Origin: a virus
DNA: 28,109 nucleotides
Direction: 5' to 3' (one strand)
Virus record (IMG/VR): IMGVR_UViG_3300032242_002235
Coordinates: 1 to 28,109 of that record
Positions 5,321-12,901 of the stretch are shown in pieces (position 1 is the first letter of the stretch; each line of letters opens with the position of its first letter). The position numbers were made by a program, and so were the translations under genes. A model generated the notes under the pieces. That model was not told the origin of the DNA. It searched no databases and saw only the letters and a program-made list of their open reading frames with translations.

Positions 5321-6195
5321 TTATTTTAACAGGTGCCGGCGGATTTATTGGCAGTGTTGTATTAGGTTATCTAAACAAACAAGGTATTAACGACATTGTG
5401 TTGTTTGACGATTTACCTAATCCAGAGCAATATAAAAATTTAATAGATAAAGAATTCAACAGCATTTATCTACACACTGTTGACGAAGTAACAAAGTTTT
5501 CTCCGGATGAAATTGATTGTGTTGTTCATCTTGGCGCTAACAGCAATACATTAGAACAAGACTGGATGAGTATCTACAAGACTAATGTGCAATCAACACG
5601 CAGATGGTCTAAGTTTTGTCTAACAGCAGGCATCCCGTTTATCTTTGCATCAAGTGCAGCGGTCTATGGAAACAGCAATAGACCACTTAATCAATATGCA
5701 TTTAGCAAACAGATAAGTGAGAATGAAATTACAAACGGGGTAATCCTACGTCTGTTCAATGTGTATGGGCCAAATGAATATCACAAAGGTCGTATGGCCA
5801 GTACTATTATGCACTGGCATGACAAGATCAAGAATGGTGCCGATATTCCCCTATTTGTTGGATCAGATAACTATTGTCGAGATTTTATCTATGTAGAAGA
5901 TGTGGCACGTATCATCTATCACTTCATCCAAAACTACAAGCCTGGAGTCTATGATGTAGGAACGGGCACATCAATTAGTTTTGCCACATTGGCCAACGAA
6001 CTAATTGCACAAATGGGCAAGGGCAATATTAAAGACGTTGTCATGCCCGATGATTTAGAATCTCAATATCAGACCTACACAAAAGCTGATATTGCAAATT
6101 TGGAGCAATCTGGATTTGACACAGGGTCTTTAATACCGTATACTGATGGTGTTAGAGCATATATAACTTACTTAGATAAAAAGTTATACTATTAA
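5317..6195 (+). CDS. hldD-like: ADP-L-glycero-D-manno-heptose 6-epimerase-like (HldD/RfaD)
   Basis: A 292-residue extended short-chain dehydrogenase. The NAD(P) loop is GAGGFIG (residues 6-12), SSAAVYG supplies the catalytic Ser region, and Tyr127-Lys131 (YAFSK) is the YxxxK pair. FNVYGPNEYHKGRMAS (147-162) and RDFIYVEDVA (188-197) are closely like HldD, which uses HKGxMAS in substrate binding. It would invert C6 of ADP-D-glycero-D-manno-heptose to the L form used in LPS core. It overlaps the kinase by 4 bases and ends the cassette. Other sugar epimerases share the fold, but the HKG motif and context favour HldD. Confidence 0.88.
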   Translation: MIILTGAGGFIGSVVLGYLNKQGINDIVLFDDLPNPEQYKNLIDKEFNSIYLHTVDEVTKFSPDEIDCVVHLGANSNTLEQDWMSIYKTNVQSTRRWSKFCLTAGIPFIFASSAAVYGNSNRPLNQYAFSKQISENEITNGVILRLFNVYGPNEYHKGRMASTIMHWHDKIKNGADIPLFVGSDNYCRDFIYVEDVARIIYHFIQNYKPGVYDVGTGTSISFATLANELIAQMGKGNIKDVVMPDDLESQYQTYTKADIANLEQSGFDTGSLIPYTDGVRAYITYLDKKLYY

Positions 6196-6209
6196 ACAAA
6201 GGAAATAAT

Positions 6210-6407
6210 ATGTCAGCAACAATTCAAACAATTAAAGATCAAGTCGCAGCATGGGATGCAGAAGATAGCAAGTTCGTCGGTGGAAACTCCGCAGCTGGTA
6301 CTCGCGCTCGTAAAGCACTTGCAGAACTCAGCAAGTCTATCAAGGCCCGCCGTAACGAAATCACAGCAGAGAAGAACGCACGTAAAGAAGCCAAGGCTGC
6401 AAAGTAA
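6210..6407 (+). CDS. Small basic protein, possibly nucleic-acid binding
   Basis: A 65-residue protein with AAGGAAAT before its ATG. The N-terminal part (DQVAAWDAEDSKFVGGNS) is acidic to neutral; from residue 31 on it is Lys/Arg/Ala-rich (RARKALAELSKSIKARRNE and later NARKEAKAAK), resembling the tails of bacterial histone H1-like proteins. Similar small proteins occur in marine T4-like phages. DNA or RNA binding is an inference from charge only. Its stop overlaps the next ATG (TAATG). Confidence 0.65.
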   Translation: MSATIQTIKDQVAAWDAEDSKFVGGNSAAGTRARKALAELSKSIKARRNEITAEKNARKEAKAAK

Positions 6408-6940
6408 TGAAAGACGAATCTCGGGATGAAAGTTTTGAGATAGATCTAGGTAAGATCGATTCCACTGTAGATGACAATTTGTCTTATATCAGCAGTGGAA
6501 CTGATACTATTACTATCACTGGAATTGATTCTAGCAACACCTATACTTGGGGTAATATGAATTCAACAATCTCACCGTTAACAACTGGATCTATTACGTT
6601 GCCAACAGGTAGTTTAAATTATAGTCATTCTCCTTACAGTATCAATACTGGATCGTCTGGACAGTTTTTAACAAGTGGCAGCAATGGAACCAGCTGGGCC
6701 AACGGTTCAGGCAACGGCACCGTTAATATCAGTACTACTGGTATTGACATGGCAGCTGGTACTGATCTTAAAATAGATGGAAAAAGTCTAAAAGACTTCA
6801 TGTCTAAAATGGAAGAACGGTTGGCCATACTTGTACCCGATCCTGCTAAATTAGAAAAATTTGAAGCATTGAAAAAGGCCTATGAGCATTATAAAACAAT
6901 GGAATCGTTGTGTTTCGACGAACCAAAAGAAGAAGATTAA
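6407..6940 (+). CDS. Fibre- or virion-associated protein with helical C-terminus
   Basis: A 177-residue protein. The first two thirds are Ser/Thr/Gly/Asn-rich, with SGQFLTSGSNGTSWANG, a module also seen in the fibre genes at 24454 and 25010. The C-terminal part (LKDFMSKMEERLAILVPDP followed by a Glu/Lys-rich stretch) is helical and typical of proteins that cap or attach to phage structures. Expression is coupled to the upstream gene. It is likely a small structural protein; the exact place in the virion is unknown. Confidence 0.6.
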   Translation: MKDESRDESFEIDLGKIDSTVDDNLSYISSGTDTITITGIDSSNTYTWGNMNSTISPLTTGSITLPTGSLNYSHSPYSINTGSSGQFLTSGSNGTSWANGSGNGTVNISTTGIDMAAGTDLKIDGKSLKDFMSKMEERLAILVPDPAKLEKFEALKKAYEHYKTMESLCFDEPKEED

Positions 6941-6945
6941 ATACT

Positions 6946-7638
6946 ATGCATGTTAAATTACTCAGCTACTCACAACCCACTGCAGAATTTGCCAGCATGG
7001 GTGTCGATGATGCACAGGAACTCATTGCCTATTGCGCCCGTGTCAGCAATCCTGCCAACCAATTTAACACCGAAACATCGGAACGACTCATCAAGTATCT
7101 TATCAAGCACCAGCACTGGAGCCCACTCGAAATGGTCTCAGCCTGTTGCGAAATTGTCACAACCCGTGACATTGCCCGACAGATTCTACGTCACAGAAGT
7201 TTCAGCTTTCAAGAGTTCTCCCAGCGATATGCTGATCCTACAGCTGAACTCGATGAAGCGTTTGTGCTACGTGAGGCACGATTCCAAGACACCAAGAATA
7301 GACAGAATAGCGTAGAGTTAGACATGTCTGACGAAGCACAGAAGCTATTGGCGATTGAATGGGAACGTGCTCAGAAGCGTGTGTTGTTCTCAGTGAAGCA
7401 AGAATATTCCTGGGCTATCAAGAACGGTATTGCCAAAGAGCAGGCTCGTGCAGTTCTACCGGAAGGCCTTACTGTTAGCCGCATGTATATGAATGGCACA
7501 CTACGGTCATGGATTCATTATATGGAACTGCGTTCAGCTAACGGTACACAGAAAGAACATCAAGAAATTGCCATTGCCTGTGCCAAGGCCATAGCCGCTA
7601 TCTTTCCCATGACCGAATCGCTAGTAGCAAATGGATAA
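6946..7638 (+). CDS. thyX: FAD-dependent thymidylate synthase ThyX
   Basis: A 230-residue protein starting at ATG 6946 (MHVKLLSYSQ). RHRSFSFQEFSQRY (residues 82-95) is an exact match to the RHRx7S ThyX signature that binds FAD and dUMP, and EQARAVLPEG with WIHYMELR near residues 165-196 form the substrate site and the rest of the tetramer interface. It methylates dUMP to dTMP using methylenetetrahydrofolate and NADPH. ThyX in place of ThyA is common in aquatic phages. The frame is open further upstream, but that part overlaps the previous gene; the ATG follows its stop by 5 bases. Confidence 0.97.
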   Translation: MHVKLLSYSQPTAEFASMGVDDAQELIAYCARVSNPANQFNTETSERLIKYLIKHQHWSPLEMVSACCEIVTTRDIARQILRHRSFSFQEFSQRYADPTAELDEAFVLREARFQDTKNRQNSVELDMSDEAQKLLAIEWERAQKRVLFSVKQEYSWAIKNGIAKEQARAVLPEGLTVSRMYMNGTLRSWIHYMELRSANGTQKEHQEIAIACAKAIAAIFPMTESLVANG

Positions 7639-8011
7639 AAAGCTACAAGAGTTCTGCAAGAACTATGAAGTAAAGGTAGTAAACGATACACAGCGTTATG
7701 CTAGGTATCGCCCGCCTACTTTCTTTACAGATCCAGAACGTGCAGATGTCATTCGAAATGATCTAATAGAATATCAAACTGAAAAGCTCTTCACTGTCCA
7801 AATTCCCGAAAGCAGACTCAATACACTAGTTGAAATGGAAAAGCGTTTCTATAATTGGCGTGATAGTAGTCATGCAAGAGACATGTTTGAAACCTTAATG
7901 GACAAAGAGCGAGAAGAATCTTTCTACAGAAATTCTAATGCTGCTGTCCAAAAAGCCTATGAACAATATAGTATGTTACTCAATCTAGCTGGCTATCAAA
8001 GAAAGTTTTGA
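7631..8011 (+). CDS. Conserved hypothetical protein, 126 residues
   Basis: Overlaps the thyX stop by 8 bases and begins MDKKLQEFCKNYEVKV. It is rich in charged and aromatic residues with an RYARYRPPTFF segment, and its second half appears helical. No catalytic motif or membrane segment. Translational coupling suggests co-expression with ThyX; no function can be inferred. Confidence 0.65.
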   Translation: MDKKLQEFCKNYEVKVVNDTQRYARYRPPTFFTDPERADVIRNDLIEYQTEKLFTVQIPESRLNTLVEMEKRFYNWRDSSHARDMFETLMDKEREESFYRNSNAAVQKAYEQYSMLLNLAGYQRKF

Positions 8012-8028
8012 ATCAAAAAAGAATCCTC

Positions 8029-8057
8029 TTGACAGGTTTTTAAAAAGACTGTATAAT
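8029..8057 (+). promoter_or_regulatory. Consensus sigma70 promoter, nearly leaderless
   Basis: TTGACA (8029-8034) and TATAAT (8052-8057) with a 17-base spacer. The expected start is around 8063-8065, two to four bases before the ATG at 8067, and no Shine-Dalgarno site lies between. The spacer contains TTTTTAAAAA. Confidence 0.88.
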
Positions 8058-8066
8058 TACTTTATT

Positions 8067-8915
8067 ATGGCACATCACACACATTACTGGAGTTGTACTC
8101 CGTTCGCAGACTGGCTTCGCGGCACTAAAAAATTGAGTGCGGCAACAGCCGAAGAGTGGGACGAGTGGACAACTTCGGCCCAAATGAAGCACAACTTCCG
8201 TTACTGGCTAGCAGAAGAAGGTCTTAGCCATCTGCAGGATTTCGTTACCTGGCCTGTAAGAAAACTTTATGATATTAAGTACTATATTAACAATCGTTGG
8301 GTATCTCGTACTCATTCTCTTACTGCCCATCCTCGCGATATCAAACCTGGTAGTTGGAGTGATGTGGGTAATAGATTTCTTCCTTGCCTGTTTAATGAGC
8401 TTGTGGATTTTGTTGAAGTAGAACAAGCATGGAGTCATATTGCTTGGGGCGACGAAAAGGATAAGGCCAAATACAATGCACCATTCTGGGCCACAGGTTG
8501 GTTCCGTTGGCGCACATGGCGTTGCCCACAAGCCGGTCTTGATCATCTTGACTGGGCAATGAGTCTAACCTGCGGAGAAGACTGGGGTGTAGACAAAGAT
8601 AGTCCCGACTACGGCAAACCTACTAGTCAAGCAATCCGTGCAAAAGAGATCAAAGAACTGTACACTTGGTGGACTGTGACTTATCGTAATCGTCCAGACC
8701 CATATGATGCCAGTGGGTGGACTGATTATTGCGAAGCAAGCCGTATAGCAAATGGCGGTAAGCTAAGTTGGCTGGGCGGTGATAAATCTCCAGAACTTAA
8801 AAAGATGAGCGACAAAGCACACAAGCTACTACAAAAAATTGAAGCCGCTTACGAAAAAGAAGATGAAGAAATGATGATTCGTCTTATCAAAGCTCGTGAT
8901 AGTCTATGGACCTAA
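8067..8915 (+). CDS. Conserved hypothetical protein, Trp-rich, 282 residues
   Basis: Starts MAHHTHYWSCTPFADWLRG directly after a consensus promoter and without a ribosome binding site. It is unusually rich in Trp and Asp, with segments such as WFRWRTWRCPQAGLDHLDW that suggest a compact globular domain, and a charged helical C-terminal tail. It looks like a protein family found in large T4-like phages, but I recognise no catalytic motif. A stand-alone promoter for this gene suggests early expression. Confidence 0.75.
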   Translation: MAHHTHYWSCTPFADWLRGTKKLSAATAEEWDEWTTSAQMKHNFRYWLAEEGLSHLQDFVTWPVRKLYDIKYYINNRWVSRTHSLTAHPRDIKPGSWSDVGNRFLPCLFNELVDFVEVEQAWSHIAWGDEKDKAKYNAPFWATGWFRWRTWRCPQAGLDHLDWAMSLTCGEDWGVDKDSPDYGKPTSQAIRAKEIKELYTWWTVTYRNRPDPYDASGWTDYCEASRIANGGKLSWLGGDKSPELKKMSDKAHKLLQKIEAAYEKEDEEMMIRLIKARDSLWT

Positions 8916-9079
8916 TTTGCGAAGATTGCAATGAAAGAAAATCATACTCATTAGAGTATGATGCTTACTACTGCAAGCCCTGTAACAAATGGTGCGAGAA
9001 TACATGCACAGATCCAAAATGTCAATATTGTAACAATAGACCACCTAATCCAAATGACCAAAGTAGCATCAAGCCCTGA
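8906..9079 (+). CDS. Small 8-Cys zinc-ribbon-like protein
   Basis: A 57-residue frame, below usual gene-calling limits, starting at ATG 8906 and overlapping the previous gene by 10 bases. It begins MDLICEDCNERK and carries Cys at 5, 8, 23, 26, 30, 34, 39 and 42, in CxxC pairs (CEDC, CKPC, CQYC) as in zinc ribbons or RING-like knuckles. The overlap, the Cys pattern and the fact that the next gene starts inside it argue for a real gene. It could bind two zinc ions and contact nucleic acid or protein; function unknown. Confidence 0.75.
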   Translation: MDLICEDCNERKSYSLEYDAYYCKPCNKWCENTCTDPKCQYCNNRPPNPNDQSSIKP

Positions 9080-9593
9080 ACGCCATACCTTCCAGAAGGA
9101 CGGGTATGTCAAGCGTTGCGAGGAAAAAGGCAAGGAGCCTAATCCTGACTATGTTAATATGTACAAGACTTGGCGTGAACAAGATGAAGAAAATCTTGTA
9201 GATCCAAAATGGCAAAAGAATAACATGGAGTATGATCTCCGCAGTACGGTATGGATCTGCGACAAAGTTAAGGCTAACGATAACTATGCTCAAAATTTGT
9301 ATGCGGCTATGTGTAACAGACAGTTTCAAAAATTAGATGTACTGCCCTTGCTCAAAGACGAACGCTGGAGTTGCAGTTGGCGACATGCCGGAGGCATCAT
9401 TTCCGACATGCAAGAAAAGGGCGACTACATTAATTGGTATTGTAGCGGTATAGGTGACAAAGATACCGGCTACGGTCTCGATTATAGACCGGCTACTGGT
9501 TTTGTACCCGAAGGTCAAGTAACAAAAGAAATCCGCGAGGATCTAAAACAATTAGGTTGGATTGTTTTGGACGAAGAAGATGACAACCGATAA
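9054..9593 (+). CDS. Conserved hypothetical protein, 179 residues
   Basis: The start at ATG 9054 (MTKVASSPERH) is chosen over an upstream in-frame ATG at 8958 because the upstream part is antiphase to the Cys-rich gene and lacks homology-like composition. Its start overlaps that gene by 26 bases. The body contains ERWSCSWRHAGGIISDM and DYINWYCSGIG, with paired aromatic and Cys/Gly residues that look like a folded domain. The family appears restricted to phages as far as I can tell, and no function is evident. Confidence 0.7.
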   Translation: MTKVASSPERHTFQKDGYVKRCEEKGKEPNPDYVNMYKTWREQDEENLVDPKWQKNNMEYDLRSTVWICDKVKANDNYAQNLYAAMCNRQFQKLDVLPLLKDERWSCSWRHAGGIISDMQEKGDYINWYCSGIGDKDTGYGLDYRPATGFVPEGQVTKEIREDLKQLGWIVLDEEDDNR

Positions 9594-9613
9594 AAGGAAC
9601 TAAGAGTAACAAA

Positions 9614-9817
9614 ATGAACTGGGAACTGTATGAAGTATGGGGCATCTTTGAAGATGACACCGAAGAGCTAATTGAAACTACCAAAAGTCTCAAGGAAGCC
9701 AAAGCAATAGCCAAACTAAGTCTTGAGGACGAGGACGAGGATATTGTCGAATGTGTCATCTATTACGAAGATGAAAATGGCAATTTGGTTGAAGTAGAAT
9801 CTGTATCTCCTGGTTGA
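9614..9817 (+). CDS. Small very acidic protein
   Basis: A 67-residue protein starting MNWELYEVWGIFEDDTEE. The middle SLEDEDEDIVE and the C-terminal YYEDENGNLVEVE make it strongly negative. The purine-rich AGGAACTAAGAG precedes the ATG. The acidic, compact layout could mimic DNA, as anti-restriction proteins do, but this is only a composition-based idea. Confidence 0.6.
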   Translation: MNWELYEVWGIFEDDTEELIETTKSLKEAKAIAKLSLEDEDEDIVECVIYYEDENGNLVEVESVSPG

Positions 9818-9842
9818 CAACATGTCAAATCGGTGTTATAAT
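9814..9842 (+). promoter_or_regulatory. Consensus sigma70 promoter with palindromic -35
   Basis: TTGACA (9814-9819) and TATAAT (9837-9842), 17-base spacer. TTGACA is followed after ACA by its own complement TGTCAA (9823-9828), so the -35 is one arm of a perfect inverted repeat. The -35 box overlaps the last codons of the upstream gene. A ~25-base leader carries AGGAG before the ATG at 9874. Confidence 0.9.
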
Positions 9843-9873
9843 ATACATATTGTTTAATACATAGGAGTGAAAG

Positions 9874-11070
9874 ATGGCTACAGTTGCAGGCGTTAAAATT
9901 AAAACTAAATCCAAAAAGATTACTTCGCAGTCTATCCGCGAACACGCTAAGAAAGATCATAGCCCACGTTGGGACGGTTGTGAGACTTGGTCTGAAAGTC
10001 AATTCCTGCGTCACTTTCACGCTGCCATGCAGTACTACCGTTTAGAAAGTTCCGGTAAAGAACTTAAAGTTAAGGTAATCGATTGGATGGGTCGTAATGG
10101 TTACGACAAGGCAACAATTTCCGCTTTTAAGAAAACCAAAGACAATCGTTGCGGTACAACAGTAGGTGCAGTTGCAGCCTGTTTAATCCGCGGTATGCAA
10201 TCATGTCGCCCGGATTTTAACAAAGGTCGCGATACTGCTACATGGTTAGGTGCTGAAATTGCCAAAGTTATTGCAGAAGGCAAGGACGATATTGACGACG
10301 AAGCAGTTGCCGAAGTTAAAAGTACAGTGCCTGTTATTAGTATTCAAGATCGTGTTCGCGATGCCAGTTATGCAATGACTCTTGAGATTGAAGATGCAAT
10401 TGAAGCGTTTTCTAACGATCCAGACTCTTTTGATCCTAAGGCATTTAAGGTATTGAATCTTCTTAAGGGTCATCAAGCCAAGGCAGCACATGCTCGTATC
10501 ATCAAGGGCTTTTACGAACGTAACTTGAACGAACTTGTAGAAGCGGCTACTTCCAAAGATGAACAGGTTAAGGAAGCATACAGTCACCTGAGCAAGGCCA
10601 ATCTCAAGAAGATTACAGCGTTTTATCAAGAAGTTGTCAGTGCCTGTGATATGTTGGCGGCAGAAGCCAAGGTCAATCGTGCTCCACGTAAGACCAAAGC
10701 TGTGAGCAAAGACAAACTTATTGCCAAACTCAAGTACATGAAGAGTAATGAGCCACTGAAATTAGTGTCTGTTAATCCAGTAGATATTATTGGTGCCAAG
10801 GAATTGTGGGTTTACAATAATAAAACTCGCAAGTTAGGCAAGTATGTTGCTGACGAATACAAAGAATTGGCCGTAAAAGGCACAACAATTCTTAATTTTA
10901 GTGAGTCACAGAGTGTACAAAAGACTCTGCGCAAGCCCGTAGAGCAGTTAAAAGCGTTTAAAGATGCTGGAAAAGTAGCTCTGCGCAAGTTCCTTGAAGA
11001 CATTAATGCTGTGGATACCAAGCTCAACGGTCGTGTAAACGAAGATATTTTGTTGCTTAAGGTAGCTTAA
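9874..11070 (+). CDS. Conserved phage protein of unknown function, 398 residues
   Basis: Starts MATVAGVKIKTKSKK with a good ribosome site (AGGAGTG) behind its own consensus promoter. Basic N-terminus, a first domain containing DWMGRNGYDKATISAF and TVGAVAACLIRGMQSC, then a long helical middle from about residue 160 to 280 with a Lys-rich linker (NRAPRKTKAVSKDKL), and a C-terminal beta-rich segment with KELWVYNNKTRKLGKYVA and VKGTTILNF. The composition suggests a DNA- or RNA-associated protein. I have seen similar proteins in marine T4-like phages, without a known role. Confidence 0.75.
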   Translation: MATVAGVKIKTKSKKITSQSIREHAKKDHSPRWDGCETWSESQFLRHFHAAMQYYRLESSGKELKVKVIDWMGRNGYDKATISAFKKTKDNRCGTTVGAVAACLIRGMQSCRPDFNKGRDTATWLGAEIAKVIAEGKDDIDDEAVAEVKSTVPVISIQDRVRDASYAMTLEIEDAIEAFSNDPDSFDPKAFKVLNLLKGHQAKAAHARIIKGFYERNLNELVEAATSKDEQVKEAYSHLSKANLKKITAFYQEVVSACDMLAAEAKVNRAPRKTKAVSKDKLIAKLKYMKSNEPLKLVSVNPVDIIGAKELWVYNNKTRKLGKYVADEYKELAVKGTTILNFSESQSVQKTLRKPVEQLKAFKDAGKVALRKFLEDINAVDTKLNGRVNEDILLLKVA

Positions 11071-11090
11071 TACATTGTTCATCGGTGCAG

Positions 11091-11098
11091 TATAAATA
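11091..11098 (+). promoter_or_regulatory. T4-type late promoter, TATAAATA
   Basis: Exact T4 late core. The ATG of the fibre-like gene follows at 11106, so transcription would begin around 11104-11105 and leave almost no leader. Placement before a virion-type gene fits late expression. Confidence 0.6.
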
Positions 11099-11105
11099 CT
11101 GTACC

Positions 11106-12230
11106 ATGAGCAAAATCGACCAAGCATTAGAAACCCTGGCACTAGCCCTAAAAGACCTAGAGCCAACTCCTCCTGTAATTGACTACAAACAAGTAGTTAA
11201 CAGCCTACCTTTACGAGCCCTAAGTGGCAATCATATCGAAGGCGGTATAATCAGAAACTTCGCCAGTTCGGGCATTACTGATACCGCAATGACTGAGCAG
11301 ATCAAGATTGCAGATTCTGGAGTAACTATTACTTCATTGTCAGTTGCAACAGTTGCAAATGATGTTACCTTTACTAAATCTGTTACAGTCAACGGTACTG
11401 TTAAGGTACAGCGTCTTGAAGTTAACGAACTTCAAGCAGACTTGAGAATTGAACGTTCTAGCTCACTAGAATTTAAAACAGGAAAGAACGATCCTGTTTA
11501 CGGTAAAGGTCTACTATGGATTGGTAACGGTGCTACTAAGCAGTTGGTATACAATGCAGATCCTGATAGATTCTTTAGTTCTGAAACTATTGATCTTGCC
11601 AACGACAAGAGTTTTTCTATTAATGGTATTAATGTACTAAGTGCAACGGGTCTTGGATCAGGTGTAGAAAAGAGTAATCTACGTGAAGTAGGTCGTCTAC
11701 GTTCGTTATCAGTCAACGGCGATGTTAACATAAACAATAATATCTATTACAATGCTGCTAGTCGCAGATTAGGCATGGGCACAGATACGCCCAACGCTGC
11801 AATTTCTCTAGTTGATAACAACATAGAATTGGTACTAGGAGGCACTCAGGAATCTCGCGGTGCGATAGGAACATTCACACACAGTGATCTAGAACTAGTC
11901 ACTGACAATGTTTCTCGTGTTACTATTACTTCAAACGGTGATATCACACTTGGCAACAAGACCAAACAGCCATCGCAGGTTACTGTTCAAGGTAAGTTGT
12001 CCGTGGGTGTGAACAATCCAGATCCCGGTGTTGATCTACATGTTAGTGGTGCAATTAAATTCAGTAACAATCTACACACAGCCAGTGATGCCGCTCCATC
12101 ATACGGTGCATTTACACTAGGTGACATTGTTTGGAATACTAAACCAGCACCGGGTGGATGGATTGGTTGGGTATGTATTGCCTCGGGCAGTCCGGGACAA
12201 TGGACACCGTTTGGTGCCGTTGCTAGATGA
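11106..12230 (+). CDS. Tail fibre or baseplate-associated structural protein
   Basis: A 374-residue protein starting MSKIDQALETLALAL, with a helical N-terminus, then repeated beta-strand motifs: SVTVNGTVKVQRLEV, RSLSVNGDVNINNNI and TSNGDITLGN. These alternating hydrophobic strands with Asn-Gly turns are typical of trimeric beta-stranded fibres. The end (GDIVWNTKPAPGGWIGWVC ... GQWTPFGAV) is the sort of C-terminal cap found on phage fibres and on tail spike proteins. No ribosome site is visible; the gene overlaps the next by 4 bases. Confidence 0.75.
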   Translation: MSKIDQALETLALALKDLEPTPPVIDYKQVVNSLPLRALSGNHIEGGIIRNFASSGITDTAMTEQIKIADSGVTITSLSVATVANDVTFTKSVTVNGTVKVQRLEVNELQADLRIERSSSLEFKTGKNDPVYGKGLLWIGNGATKQLVYNADPDRFFSSETIDLANDKSFSINGINVLSATGLGSGVEKSNLREVGRLRSLSVNGDVNINNNIYYNAASRRLGMGTDTPNAAISLVDNNIELVLGGTQESRGAIGTFTHSDLELVTDNVSRVTITSNGDITLGNKTKQPSQVTVQGKLSVGVNNPDPGVDLHVSGAIKFSNNLHTASDAAPSYGAFTLGDIVWNTKPAPGGWIGWVCIASGSPGQWTPFGAVAR

Positions 12231-12805
12231 TTGTAGTCGGTAATGGCGAAAGCCGTAAAGACATAAATTTAACCAACTTAAAAAACATTGTAGGGTGCAA
12301 TGCCCTACATAGAGATTACCGTGTTGACCATTTAATATGTGTTGATCGCCGGTGTGTTCTTGAAGCACTCAATTCCCCTAATTGCACCAATACTAAAATA
12401 TACACTAGACCAGAGTGGCTTGGCCATTTTAATCACTCTAATCTATTGCCAGTTCCTGTTCTGCCCTATGACGGTGAACTTAGACAAGATGATCCATTCC
12501 AATGGGGCAGTGGCGGATTTGCCTTGGTGTTGGCCGCACAGTTATCTGATCGTATAGACATTATTGGTTTTGATCTTTGGGGTAATGGCAAACAGGTCAA
12601 CAACATTTATAAAGACAGTAAAAACTATGCTAAGACTGATAGTCACAGTGTTGATCCTAGCTATTGGATATACCAAGTTGGCAGGGTCTTTGAGTGCTAC
12701 CCTGATAAGTACTTTACTGTGTACAATGCAGATGGTTGGCAAATGCCTGATATGTGGCAATTGGCAAATGTTAATTTTAAAACTATTGACATGTTCCAGC
12801 AATAG
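12227..12805 (+). CDS. Putative sialyltransferase-fold glycosyltransferase
   Basis: A 192-residue protein. It starts MIVVGNGESRKDI, a nucleotide-binding-like first strand and Gly-rich loop, followed by VGCNALHRDY and DHLICVDRR. The segment QWGSGGFALVLAAQLSDRI then IDIIGFDLWG resembles the motif of GT29/GT42-type and DUF115 enzymes in which a small-residue loop leads to a helix and a VxVxGFD strand. It would use a CMP- or NDP-sugar. Substrate unknown. Context (other glycosyltransferase at 13542, heptose genes upstream) supports a role in glycan modification. Confidence 0.55.
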   Translation: MIVVGNGESRKDINLTNLKNIVGCNALHRDYRVDHLICVDRRCVLEALNSPNCTNTKIYTRPEWLGHFNHSNLLPVPVLPYDGELRQDDPFQWGSGGFALVLAAQLSDRIDIIGFDLWGNGKQVNNIYKDSKNYAKTDSHSVDPSYWIYQVGRVFECYPDKYFTVYNADGWQMPDMWQLANVNFKTIDMFQQ

Positions 12806-12807
12806 TT
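12781..12807. repeat. 8-bp inverted repeat spanning the queD promoter
   Basis: AACTATTG (12781-12788) and CAATAGTT (12800-12807), perfect complements 11 bases apart. The left arm holds the start of the -35 box and the right arm ends one base before the -10 box, an operator-like position. Confidence 0.55.
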
Positions 12808-12814
12808 GTATACT
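12786..12814 (+). promoter_or_regulatory. Sigma70 promoter for queD
   Basis: TTGACA (12786-12791) and TATACT (12809-12814), 17-base spacer. It overlaps the end of the upstream gene. The expected start near 12821 gives a leader of about 80 bases with a 5'-terminal stem (AGCGG 12826-12830 with CCGCT 12850-12854) and AAAGGAG before the ATG. Confidence 0.82.
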
Positions 12815-12901
12815 AATTACTTGGCAGCGGACTTTTTACGTCATTCATCCCGCTTTATAAACTCTGCATGTCGTCAAACTTGCTCATAAAGGAGACTAGA
12901 G

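Noticed and set aside
6937-6943. TTAAATA before thyX as a late promoter
   Set aside because: Only three bases separate it from the ATG and thyX is not expected to be a late gene.
8958-9053. N-terminal extension of the gene at 9054
   Set aside because: The same DNA encodes the 8-Cys protein in another frame, which has a much clearer motif pattern.
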